DNA of 22,869 bases, from positions 1,681,310 through 1,704,178 of the forward strand of contig MU270017.1 in assembly GCA_021432635.1 (NCBI GenBank). Reading direction: 5' to 3'. The notes beneath the pieces were generated by a model, which was not told where the DNA came from, did not search any database, and saw only the letters and a program-made list of their open reading frames with translations. Position 1 is the first letter of the stretch. Each line of letters begins with the position of its first letter. The DNA comes from Thozetella sp. PMI_491 (Eukaryota; Ascomycota; Sordariomycetes; Chaetosphaeriales; Chaetosphaeriaceae). Made by a program: the position numbers and the translations under genes. Positions 9,151-18,179 of this stretch are shown in pieces.

Positions 9151-11143
9151 ATGGGGGACCAACAAAAGTCTACCGGGGAGGCTTGGGAGCGACAAGCTCA
9201 GATCAGTCGTGATGTTCTGGAGAATTCGATCCCAAAACAGTGGCTACTGTCATCGGCACTGCTGCCAGCCAAGGACCGACACAATGTTGTTCGAGTGCCG
9301 GAGGAGTGCGGCCTTCTCAGCCCACTCGAGTTAGAGATGACAAACCAGAATGTTGCTGGCCTCCTGGACCGGTATCAAAGCGGCAGATGGACTGTTGAAG
9401 ACGTCACCACAGCATTTCTGAAGAAGGCGACGATTGGCCATCAGCTGGTTAGTAGTATCGATCTCAGCGGCTAGGAGAGTCATAGTATTAATATCACACG
9501 TAGCTGAACTTCGCCACGGAGTTTCTAACAGAGACAGCGCTGCACACTGCAAAGGAACTAGACGCGCATTTTAAGCGGACTAGGACTCTGATCGGGCCGC
9601 TTCATGGAATCCCAATCTCTGTTAAGGTCAGATGCACACAGCGGTCGTTTCCTTTCACGCCAGATGCTAACTTTGCTCAATCTAGGAGCACGTGGCGATT
9701 GAGGGGAGAATCTGCAATGCGAGTTTTGTCTCCAAGATCTCCAACGTCTCACTTGAAGATGCACACATTGTGAAGCTACTCAAAAGGGCCGGGGCCGTCA
9801 TCCACGTCAGAACTAACCAGCCTCAATCAATAATGGTAGCTGTTACCTGCACTCTCCTCGGCGTTTAAATAATACCGACTGACACCTACAAACAGCACCT
9901 AGACTGCACCAATAACATTACAGGTACCACCCTCAACCCATATCATCGACGACTCTCACCTGGCGGCTCTTCCGGAGGAGAAGGAGCCGCAGTCGGATTC
10001 CGATGCTCGGTCCTTGGAGTCGGGACAGACATTGGCGGATCCGTGAGAGTCCCTGCTGCCTTTTGTAATGCGTACGGATTCAAACCCACCGCATTACGCA
10101 ACCCTTCGTTCGGTCTCTTTGGGATTATGGGAGGTCAGGAGTCCATACGCGGTTGTGTAGGACCGCTAAGCCAGAGCCTTGATGATATAATAGCATTTGA
10201 GAAGGCAGTCTTGGATCAAGAGCCCTGGGACACAGAGACGATCCTTGTACCTCTGCCGTGGAGAAAGGCCCTAGTCACTCAGGAAAAGCTCACAGTTGGC
10301 ATATTACTGGATGACGGGTAAGACCACTCTCCTATTAATGTGTTACCCCTAACAAGAATAGTATCGTACGACCACATCCACCGGTGCTTCGGGCGTTAAA
10401 AACTGCTGAAGCGATGATGACTGCAGCGGGTATCAAAACCGTTCCTTGGGCGCCCTACAAGCACGAATGGGGGTGGGACATCGTGGTACGTATCAATACA
10501 TCATCTCGTTCAAGCGATTATTAATATTTCTACAGAGGAAGCTATATGTTCCAGAGGGAGGGAAACGTGCACGAGACGCTATAGATGCCTCTGGAGAGCC
10601 TATTTTGCCGCTGACGGAGTACATCCTGAACGCCAACGGCGGAAAGGAGCTGTCGGTGTTGAAGAACTGGCAGCTTAATCTGGAGCGAGAGACTTACAGG
10701 AGAGAGTACCATGCCCAGATGAAGGCAGCTGGAGTGGATGTTATTCTCTGCCCAGCCTATGTCGGAGCAGGGGTGTTGCAAGGAGAGCCGAGGTACTGGC
10801 ATTATAGCTCTGTGTGGAATGTGCTTGATCAGCCGGCTGTTACTTTCCCCAGCGGTATATCCGCTCAGGCGGATCTTGATCTCGTCGACCAGGCATATAC
10901 GCCCCGATCAGAGGAGGATAACAGAGAGTATAAGGCTTGTGAGCAGCTCCCTTGACCTTGGCCCACCCAGTCATCCGCTAATTTCGCTTAGACGATCCGA
11001 TACTGTTTGATGGGGTTCCAATCTCCTTGCAGCTGGTGGGAAAGCATCACCGCGATGAAGAGCTGTTAGCAGCGGCGAAACTCATTGAGGCCGCTCTGCG
11101 TAGCGAAGCAAATGCGGCTACGTTACTGCGTGCAGCGTTGTGA
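9151..11143 (+). CDS. Amidase-signature hydrolase (fungal acetamidase-like)
   Basis: A 556-aa amidase in seven exons: 9151-9447, 9504-9626, 9686-9835, 9896-10317, 10362-10485, 10536-10938 and 10992-11143. All six introns (44-60 nt) are GT...AG and the frame closes at 557 codons. It hydrolyses amides to a carboxylate and ammonia or an amine. The Ser-cisSer-Lys triad is complete: K140 in PISVK, S215 in SPGGSSGGEG and S239 in GTDIGGSVR. The spacing of 75 and 24 residues equals that of mammalian FAAH (K142, S217, S241). The family includes Aspergillus AmdS, and length matches it. No signal peptide or TM segment is seen, so it is likely cytosolic. The ATG at 9151 is the first one in frame with good context. 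It is divergent from the MFS gene and ends 30 bp from the convergent regulator gene. The substrate cannot be read from the sequence. Confidence 0.93.
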
Positions 11144-11173
11144 AGCGGGATGCTTTATCCAAGACAAACACCC

Positions 11174-12760
11174 TTAACCGAGATTAATTACCCATTGCCA
11201 ATCGCTAAGAACACATTCCCAATCTTTGGGTATTCCACCATTGAGCCTCTCTCTCCATACCTCCTCAAGGACGGCCTCAACAGCCTCGATATTCAAGAAC
11301 TTGACTCTTTCCCGGATGCTGATCAGCTTTGAAGCGCACCGGACAATTTCATCCTCTTCGCTGAGCTCTCCCCCAGCCAGGAAGAGGGGATAGGTTAGGC
11401 CCGCCTCAACTCGGTTTCCCGATGGAATTCGGTCCACCATGGAAATGATATTTCGAGCGAGAAGCGGCCGTTGGTGAGCGTGCATGCTGGATCGTCGGTA
11501 GAGTAGTATGAGGGCGGCTAGCCTGTAGGTTTCCGCCAGGGTTAAAAGATCCAGGCGCGTTTCTACGTCGATATGGACGGCCGAGCCCTCAAGTCTAGGA
11601 TATAGCTCGAACTTGAGCCCGGAAATCTCTCGCTCCAGATAGGAAAACATATCAGGGTCAGTCGGCACCGAATTACCTAACTCGTCTTCTATCATAGTAA
11701 TGCGTCTGATCTTTTGCATCAGAAAGAAGAGGTGTTTAGAGAGTCCGAGCAAAGGATGGACATTATCTAGAGTTGCGGAGCTGGTGGATTGGGCTTCTGT
11801 CCTTGATGAGAATGATTCCTGAGGATCCAAGTACTTCTGCCACGGAAGTTGGGTACCGAGCCCCGCTGGCACCGCTGGAGACTGCCCTAAGGATTCGTCA
11901 AGGTCGTCTCCTTCAACGGCCCGCTGTGTTGGTCGCTCCATAATGAGGCTCATGACATCATGATATAAGAAGTGTTGGTATATGCATTCGGCCTCCCAGG
12001 AGCTCTTGCAAAACGCCTCTTTGCCGCCCCATTGCTGGATGACCTTTCGAAGGCAGTCAAGCTGATCCATCCACTTGCTTGTGCGCCCACCATTCTGGAC
12101 CTGTAGCCCGACAAGCATGAGGATAATCGTCATAGCCTCTAAGGGGTCGCGCTGCACGGTACCAGAAAGAGAGATCCGGTCCTGCAAGAACTTATGGCAG
12201 AGCGATTGGCGCCTCGCCGCCACTTCAGCTAGCGATGCCATCCGCTCTTCGTCACCAGCCCCTTTGGCAAGATGAAAGGCGGCAGCGGCGACGATGGCAT
12301 CAAGGACGCCGTCGCATCGAAATGCCATGGGCACATAGACGGAGGTGAAGTAGTTGTTGGGGATGTTGACTACCGACAGGCTGGGCACGAACGTATGGAT
12401 GTAGTACGAAAGCAATATACCCTGGTCTATTCCTTCGAGCGGCGACTGTGGGGGTAGTCGAACCGGGGAAAGCGGCCGAGGGATGTCAGGCTGGGTCGAG
12501 GCAGTCGTCATCGCAGCACCAGAAGCCGGCCTCTGCGGCGCGAGGTTTCCTTGATCGGACCGGGATTCCGACTCAGAAGATCGCCTTTTCGGGTCAAAGG
12601 TGCATTCTATATTGAGCCGAATGCAGGCTTGGCACGCGGGCGTCTCGCCGGGGCAGCGCTTCCGGCGGCGTCGACACGGGACGCATCCCGTGCGTGACCG
12701 GGGCGCATATTTTCTCTGCCGCGCGGATCCATTGTCGAGCAAGCCGAGGTGTCCAGTCAT
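11174..12760 (-). CDS. Zn2Cys6 transcription factor, candidate cluster regulator
   Basis: A single-exon gene of 528 aa. The DNA-binding domain is at residues 26-53 with the exact Cys spacing C-x2-C-x6-C-x6-C-x2-C-x6-C (C26, C29, C36, C43, C46, C53) and the basic run RRRRKR. A Ser/Pro/Gln-rich linker follows. From about residue 100 to the C-terminus it resembles the fungal-specific factor domain 2 group (LLSYYIHTFVPSLSVVNIP, the Trp-rich end KDWECVLSDWQWVINLG). Zn2Cys6 proteins bind CGG-type half sites as a rule, though many recognise variants. The gene lies between the amidase (tail to tail, 30 bp) and the SDR gene (head to head, 870 bp), the usual place for a pathway-specific activator. Its own promoter region shares the TAGACGC pair at 13387-13402, so autoregulation is possible. 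Confidence 0.9.
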   Translation of the reverse strand: MTGHLGLLDNGSARQRKYAPRSRTGCVPCRRRRKRCPGETPACQACIRLNIECTFDPKRRSSESESRSDQGNLAPQRPASGAAMTTASTQPDIPRPLSPVRLPPQSPLEGIDQGILLSYYIHTFVPSLSVVNIPNNYFTSVYVPMAFRCDGVLDAIVAAAAFHLAKGAGDEERMASLAEVAARRQSLCHKFLQDRISLSGTVQRDPLEAMTIILMLVGLQVQNGGRTSKWMDQLDCLRKVIQQWGGKEAFCKSSWEAECIYQHFLYHDVMSLIMERPTQRAVEGDDLDESLGQSPAVPAGLGTQLPWQKYLDPQESFSSRTEAQSTSSATLDNVHPLLGLSKHLFFLMQKIRRITMIEDELGNSVPTDPDMFSYLEREISGLKFELYPRLEGSAVHIDVETRLDLLTLAETYRLAALILLYRRSSMHAHQRPLLARNIISMVDRIPSGNRVEAGLTYPLFLAGGELSEEDEIVRCASKLISIRERVKFLNIEAVEAVLEEVWRERLNGGIPKDWECVLSDWQWVINLG

Positions 12761-13630
12761 AGTGGCCGTATGAGGTATATATATGCCGGCCGAACAGGAC
12801 TCGAAGACAGGGGTTGAGCAGGAGAACAGGCCAGAAAGGAAGAATCTGGCACCACGTCGACGAGGCGAGGTAAACAGTGAACGTCAATGGCGAAGGCAAG
12901 TCGCCCCACAGAATCCTGAGGGGTCACAGCCGGGTATTTGTGGGGGCGCATGACTCTACGGCAGTCTAGACTTGCTTGGTGCTTTGAAGAGCGCCCACCA
13001 CGCCACCAAGCCACCAAGCGATGCCAGCTCCAACTGCATCGCCAAAGCTCGAATTAGGGGAAACAGAACAGATACTGTTCTCGTATGCGTATACACAGAA
13101 ACTAGATATGATCCCATCCCCTGATCGAGACATGGGATCTAGACCTTCGGGGGCTATTAAGGAGCTAGTAGCCGAAGCCGGTCTCACAGGGCATCATCAG
13201 GCAAATAATAACGATTGCAGTTCTGCAAATGGTTGGTCTGATACATTATTCATTATGGTACCAAGCTAAGCCATTCCAATCTCAATTGACTTTGTAATCG
13301 GCTCGTCAATGCCATTTGCTGTCATCTCCATGCCTAATGAGATGGTCTCCGGCGTGTGCGGGGGGTTAGATAACGAGGGCCCGCCCTAGACGCCCTAGAC
13401 GCCAGACACGCTCTACACCCTACGAGAGGCTAGCCAATTCTATCTCGGCATACTGCGTCTGGGCCTCCATTCCTGCGTCGGACTTTATTAGTCAAAACAT
13501 CATACCAACATTAATTCCGATGGAGTGGCTAATGTAGGGGTCAAATATAAGGTAAATAGACAAGGCATATGCCGAAGGATCGGGGACGTGTCGTACGATT
13601 TTGTCCATAGAACTCAACCCATAGCTTACA
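12761..13630. promoter_or_regulatory. Divergent promoter of the regulator and SDR genes
   Basis: An 870-bp region between head-to-head genes. An 82-codon frame at 13021-13269 starts with ATG but resembles nothing I know and I do not call it. The useful signal is the tandem CGCCCTAGA repeat at 13383-13400, which contains two TAGACGC cores about 230-245 bp before the SDR start. One HGATAR string (AGATAA) occurs near 13368-13373. Confidence 0.5.
13387..13402 (+). promoter_or_regulatory. Tandem candidate operator, two TAGACGC cores
   Basis: Two TAGACGC cores at 13387-13393 and 13396-13402 are spaced 9 bp apart as a direct repeat, with a weaker third unit CAGACAC after them. The segment 13390-13402 differs by one base from the 13-mer shared by the amidase/MFS and amine oxidase promoters. 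Confidence 0.5.
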
Positions 13631-14729
13631 ATGTCCAAGGGAACTGTATTTGTACGTGTAGAAGGCGCTCCTCAATCCTTACGCAGCTGGCTAATGTGGA
13701 GTAGTTGACCGGCGCCTCCGGGTTCGTGGGGAGCCAGGTTGCAGCACAACTTCTCAAGGAAGGATACTCGGTGAAAGCCTCTTTCCGGACCGAAGCTAAA
13801 GGCCAAGCTTTTAAGAATGCCTTCCCAGCCCAGAGTATTCAGACTCACGTTGTACCCGACATCACCATCGATGGTGCCTACGATGGCATCATTGACGGCG
13901 CCGACTATGTGATTCACTGTGCCTCACCTTTCACATTCACCATCAAGGACATCCAGAAAGATTTGATAGATCCGGCTGTCAAGGGGACAGATACACTTCT
14001 CCGGGCTGTGGCCTCGTGTCCGACGGTGAAGAGAATAGTCATAACGTCGTCTTTTGCGGCGGTAATTGACCCAATCAAAGGCCCACGGGCCGGCTACCAA
14101 TACACTGGTACGAGAATGTTCTGGACGAGAGTATGGGATGGTAAGACTGACATGAGGCAGAGAATGACTGGAATCCAATGACTCCAGAGAGAGCTCTAGA
14201 GAGCAATCTCTTCGGCTACCAGGCTAGCAAAACCTTTGCCGAGCGCGCAGCGTGGAGCTTTGTTGCGGGCAAGCCAGGCCTGACGTTGGTAACCATTTGC
14301 CCTCCGATGATCTTCGGGCCCGCGCATCCTGCCTCGGGTATCACAGCCGCTCATCCCAACGAATCCTCCCGACAACTTCTTGATGCGGCAAATAGTTCGG
14401 AGCCGGGGCCAGCACGCATGCCCGTGTTTGTCGATGTTCGAGACGTAGCCAAGGTTCATGTTGCCGCGCTAGACACGCAGCGGCTGCCTGCCAGTGAGCG
14501 TTTCGTCGTCTGTGCCGGCAAGTTCACCTGGAAGGCTGTAAATGAGATTCACAAACAAGGACTGTGTTCCCCGGAGTCGCTGGCCCCGGCCAGCGAGTAC
14601 TACTCTATAGGAACCGAGAAAGTGGAAAAAATGTTGGGAATAAAGTGGACATCTCTTGAACAGAGCGTGAAGGACTCATTGGAGGTCCTGGGTATTGAAG
14701 AGAACAAGTTAATTCGGAATAAGTTTTAG
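13631..14729 (+). CDS. NAD(P)-dependent extended SDR reductase (Gre2/dihydroflavonol-reductase-like)
   Basis: A 330-aa enzyme in three exons: 13631-13651, 13705-14107 and 14161-14729. Two 53-nt GT...AG introns join a seven-residue first exon (MSKGTVF) and an EAC/ENDWNPMTPE junction to give a continuous protein. The Rossmann nucleotide motif TGASGFVG is at residues 9-16. The catalytic set is S122/S123 in ITSSF, Y161 and K165 in YQASK. The DWNPMT segment and GPAHP loop are typical of the aldehyde/ketone reductases related to yeast Gre2 and plant dihydroflavonol reductases. Likely role: NAD(P)H-dependent reduction of an aldehyde or ketone in the cytosol. The next gene, the amine oxidase, releases aldehydes, so it may remove that product (inference). 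It is co-directional with the amine oxidase. Confidence 0.9.
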
Positions 14730-15094
14730 TAGCCTAAATATCGAAAATACTCGATCATGTTTTATGAACGTGTCCGGATCAATACGTCAATTAGGAATAT
14801 ATCTACTTCAGTAGGCACAAACCGCCTTGTAAACCCTAACCGAAGGACGTGCAAGTTCCCTGAGAGAGATATACAATTCACTAAAGCTTCCGATACTTAC
14901 GCAGTCGCATTTTTCTCTATGTGTGGTGCGCCATAGCACACGTATTCTGGTATATCTGGTGAAGAAGAATGCCGCCGGCAGAAAACAGCCTAGAGCGCTA
15001 AAAACGGCGCTGACAGATATGTCAATGAGAAATGTCATATCGAACAGGCGCAAGGCTTGCTAGTGCATTGACATGCGGCATTAAGACGCTAGCC

Positions 15095-15101
15095 TTGACG
15101 C
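15095..15101 (+). promoter_or_regulatory. Candidate operator variant TTGACGC
   Basis: Variant core followed by G, as at 8960-8967. A nearby AAGACGC (15083-15089) is a further partial match. Confidence 0.35.
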
Positions 15102-15159
15102 GGATATGCTTGTTGGGGTGGTGGCACTTGGGCGCGCTCTACACGCTGCTCTAGGCGAC

Positions 15160-15166
15160 TAGACGC
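15160..15166 (+). promoter_or_regulatory. Candidate operator core TAGACGC
   Basis: Sits in CTAGGCGACTAGACGCC, where CTAGGCG is close to the inverse of the core, giving a loose inverted pair. Confidence 0.4.
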
Positions 15167-15209
15167 CACTACTGCCGACTTGCTGTGTCGTATGCTACAA
15201 GCGCTCATA

Positions 15210-15222
15210 ACGCCGTAGACGC
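15210..15222 (+). promoter_or_regulatory. Candidate cluster operator ACGCCGTAGACGC
   Basis: Exact match over 13 bases to 8854-8866 in the MFS/amidase promoter. It lies 184 bp before the amine oxidase start and four bases before a GATA consensus (15226-15231). Confidence 0.5.
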
Positions 15223-15405
15223 ACTCGATAATCTCACTGTTGCCGGCAAATGAATCGTTACTACCGCCTCCAACCATCGAAATTTCGCTGTATACAAGAC
15301 CGGGTAGTTCGTGCTTACTTGTAGCTCTTGGATGGCAGCACAGGCACATGATCGACCACCAACAGTCCCAGTACAGCAACCTTGGACGCTATCCGTCATT
15401 CCAAA

Positions 15406-17697
15406 ATGGGACGACCGCACCCCCTCCACCCTATCGATGCCACTGAGATATCTCAAGCATCCGAGGTACTGAAAGGCATAATTGCTCAAGGAAATGGTCC
15501 CGATTTCAAGATTCGCTTTAAGAATATTAGCATAAGCGAGCCACCTAAGGCCTTGCTGCGTCCGTACCTAGACGCCGAGGCTGCCGGGGTTCCGGAGGCA
15601 CGGCGGCCGTTCGTGCCGCGATGCGTCGATATCGTGTGGACTGCCAACAATGAGCGGACCCTATGCGAGACCACCATTAGCTTGGATAGCAAGTCCGAGG
15701 TGAAGCGCATCTCGGCAGTGCACGGCCAGCATTCGTCACTCGATCGGTGGGCCCCCAAGATCCAATAACCACCGAGTGTAGGCTAACACTGCGAAGAGAT
15801 GAGATGAGGGCCTCTGCCCAAAGAATATTAAACGACCCGCAAGTGGTTGAAGCCATCAAGAAGTTAAAATTGCCAGAGGCCTGCGTCATCCAGTGCGACT
15901 GCTGGCCATATGGTGCGGACCGAGATTCTGATGCCAACACCCACAAATTCATCCAGGCATTGCTATATGCTAGGGCCCCACATGGGCATGCAGAGAGCAA
16001 CCAGTATGCTTTCCCTCTGCCCTTCTCCCCGGTCCTCGACATCTTCGAGGGTCGGATTGTCCGGATCGAGCCGCTCGCTACGGGCGGCAAGGAGGATGGC
16101 CTGAAGTACCACACGGGCGGCGACACGCCGATGGCGCACTGTCTTGAGAACGAATACCACCCTGCCCTTCAGCCCACTACGCCGCGGGCCGACCTAAAGC
16201 CACTCTATGTCAACCAGCCGGAGGGTCCGAGCTTCACCATCTCGGACTCGAACTGCGTCTCGTGGCAGAAGTGGCGGTTCCGGGTGGGCTTTAACTACAG
16301 GGAGGGCCTCACTCTTCATGACATTCGATACGATGGGCGCCCCACCTTCTACCGGCTAAGCGTGAGTGAGATGACGGTTCCTTACGGAGGTGAGTCCTAA
16401 ACGCATTCCGTCCCATAACTCCCTACGCTGAACAAGAATAAAGACCCGAGAAGCCCGTTCCACCGGAAGCAAGCTTTTGACTTGGGCGATGCGGGCGCCG
16501 GAAGCACGGCCAACAACCTCGCCCTTGGATGCGACTGCTTAGGCACCATCAAGTACTTTGGCGGGTGGCTCAACAACGACAAGGGCGAGCCTGTCGAAAC
16601 CGGCAATGTGATCTGCCTTCACGAGCAGGACGGCGGCATCGGCTGGAAACACACTAACCACCGGACGCAAGGTGTTGCCATCACTCGAGCGCGTAATCTC
16701 GTACTACAGACCATCTTGACGGTGGGAAACTATGAGTACATCTTCGCTTGGCTGTTCTGGCAGAACGGGAACATCGAGCTCGAGACTAGGGCCACAGGAA
16801 TCTTGTCTACCTCTCTGATCGACCCCGGAAAGAAATCCGAGTGGGGCAATGTACGCACTCCCATTTTTGACCCTTGTATACGCTTCTCTTACTGACTTGA
16901 TCCTAGGTCGTTTCACCCGGTGTTCTCGCCGCAAACCACCAGCATCTGTTCTCCCTACGTATCGATCCAATGCTGGACGGATATGCGAATTCAGTCATTC
17001 AGGAAGACTCCATTGCGGTCCCCCAGTCTGAAGAAGAGAATCCGCACGGCAACGCATGGCGTGTTGTGAAGAAGCCGTTTGAGAAGTCCGGCTTTGCGGA
17101 TGCCTCGCCCTTCACCAACCGCTGCTTCAAGATCGTCAACGAGGCGGTTCGCAACCCGGTATCGGGCAACCCGGTGGGGTTCAAGTTGGTTCCGCAGCCG
17201 TGCCAGCTTCTCCTCGCCGGAGAGAAGTCAGTAGTCCGCAAGAGGGCTCGCTTCGCCGAACACCATCTCTGGTAGGTGCCCGCGGCCTCTATCTCATCCC
17301 GCAATGCTCCAGTCATTGACAATACTACAGGATTACAAGATACCGGGACGGTGATCTCTGGGCTGGTGGTAAGTGGACAAACCAGTCCCTCGAGGAGACC
17401 GACGGCCTGCTTCACTACGCTTCCCGGGACGAAGATGTGCGGGGGCAGGATATCGTCGTATGGCACACGTTCGGCATGACTCACAACCCTCGCGTCGAAG
17501 ACTTCCCTGTCATGCCAGTGGAAATCTCGACCATCTCGCTCAAGCCTGCCGACTTTTTCACTGCGAATCCGGCCTTGGATGTGCCTCAGAGTACACAAGC
17601 GAGCAACAAGAGCGTGCTTGTTCGTGGTTCAACCACGGCTGGGGCTTCCGGCAGCACGTGTTGCCCCAAGGAACTGCCATTGAGAGCGGCGCTTTAA
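15406..17697 (+). CDS. Copper amine oxidase (primary amine oxidase, TPQ cofactor)
   Basis: A 695-aa enzyme in five exons: 15406-15746, 15782-16389, 16444-16850, 16907-17271 and 17331-17697, closing at 696 codons. It oxidises a primary amine to an aldehyde, giving ammonia and H2O2. All key residues are present: the topaquinone precursor Y413 in TVGNYEY, the catalytic-base position D329 in AFDLGD, and copper ligands H463 and H465 (NHQH) and H625 (MTHNPR). The family strings PYGDPRSPFHRKQ, ALGCDCLG and FPVMPVE are also seen. Length is usual for fungal enzymes. The C-terminus (RAAL) is not a standard peroxisomal PTS1, and no signal peptide is seen. The first intron is only 35 nt and is the weakest splice. 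It is the last gene of the proposed amine/amide block, 676 bp after the SDR gene. Confidence 0.93.
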
Positions 17698-18179
17698 CTA
17701 TTCGTATTTCGAGACGAGTCTTTATAGATGTGATAGACATGCTAGCAGAATACCAGTTGTTTCTCTACTGGGAGCATTCAATGATATCATTTTTTTTCTG
17801 CGGACCAGGATACAATTACTATGTGCACCTGCAATAGCACAATATCGCCGGACCTGGTCGAGGACCAAAGACAGGTTATAGTGGACCGCTAGGGCCCGCT
17901 TTGGCGCCTTAAGGGGTAAAGTCGCCGACAACAAGGTGCCACTTTAACTGATCCTTGCACTAAACCCCTCCGTAACAGAGGTGCGCCTTTTGGTGGGGCG
18001 AGGGAGTCATCAAGTGTCAATCCAATTGGACTAACCCCGAGAACTCAGCAATAAAGCTTGAACAACCAACATCTTATTGCGCACTCTCAGAATTCCGCCA
18101 ATTGCACCCCCGAGCTTCCCACGACCCTCTTTAGCTTTTGAGTTCGCGTGCTGAGTTTCGGCTGCCTCGTGCCTTGGAG
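17698..18179. promoter_or_regulatory. Intergenic: amine oxidase 3' region and ArgJ promoter
   Basis: No gene is visible. A minus-strand ATGACTC at 18004-18010, about 170 bp before the ArgJ start, resembles the Gcn4/CPC1 (cross-pathway control) site TGACTCA with its last base missing. Such control is normal for fungal arginine genes. No copy of the TAGACGC motif occurs here, so ArgJ appears outside that regulon. Confidence 0.4.

Larger units (their letters stand above)
14730..15405. promoter_or_regulatory. Upstream region of the amine oxidase gene
   Basis: A 676-bp spacer between SDR and amine oxidase genes with no convincing gene. It includes the SDR 3' UTR and carries TTGACGC (15095-15101), TAGACGC (15160-15166) and the 13-mer at 15210-15222, plus an HGATAR match CGATAA at 15226-15231. 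The cluster of sites lies 180-310 bp before the start codon. Confidence 0.55.

Noticed and set aside
13021..13269. 82-codon ATG frame between the regulator and SDR genes
   Set aside because: No recognisable domain, no splice continuation, and it lies inside a divergent promoter.
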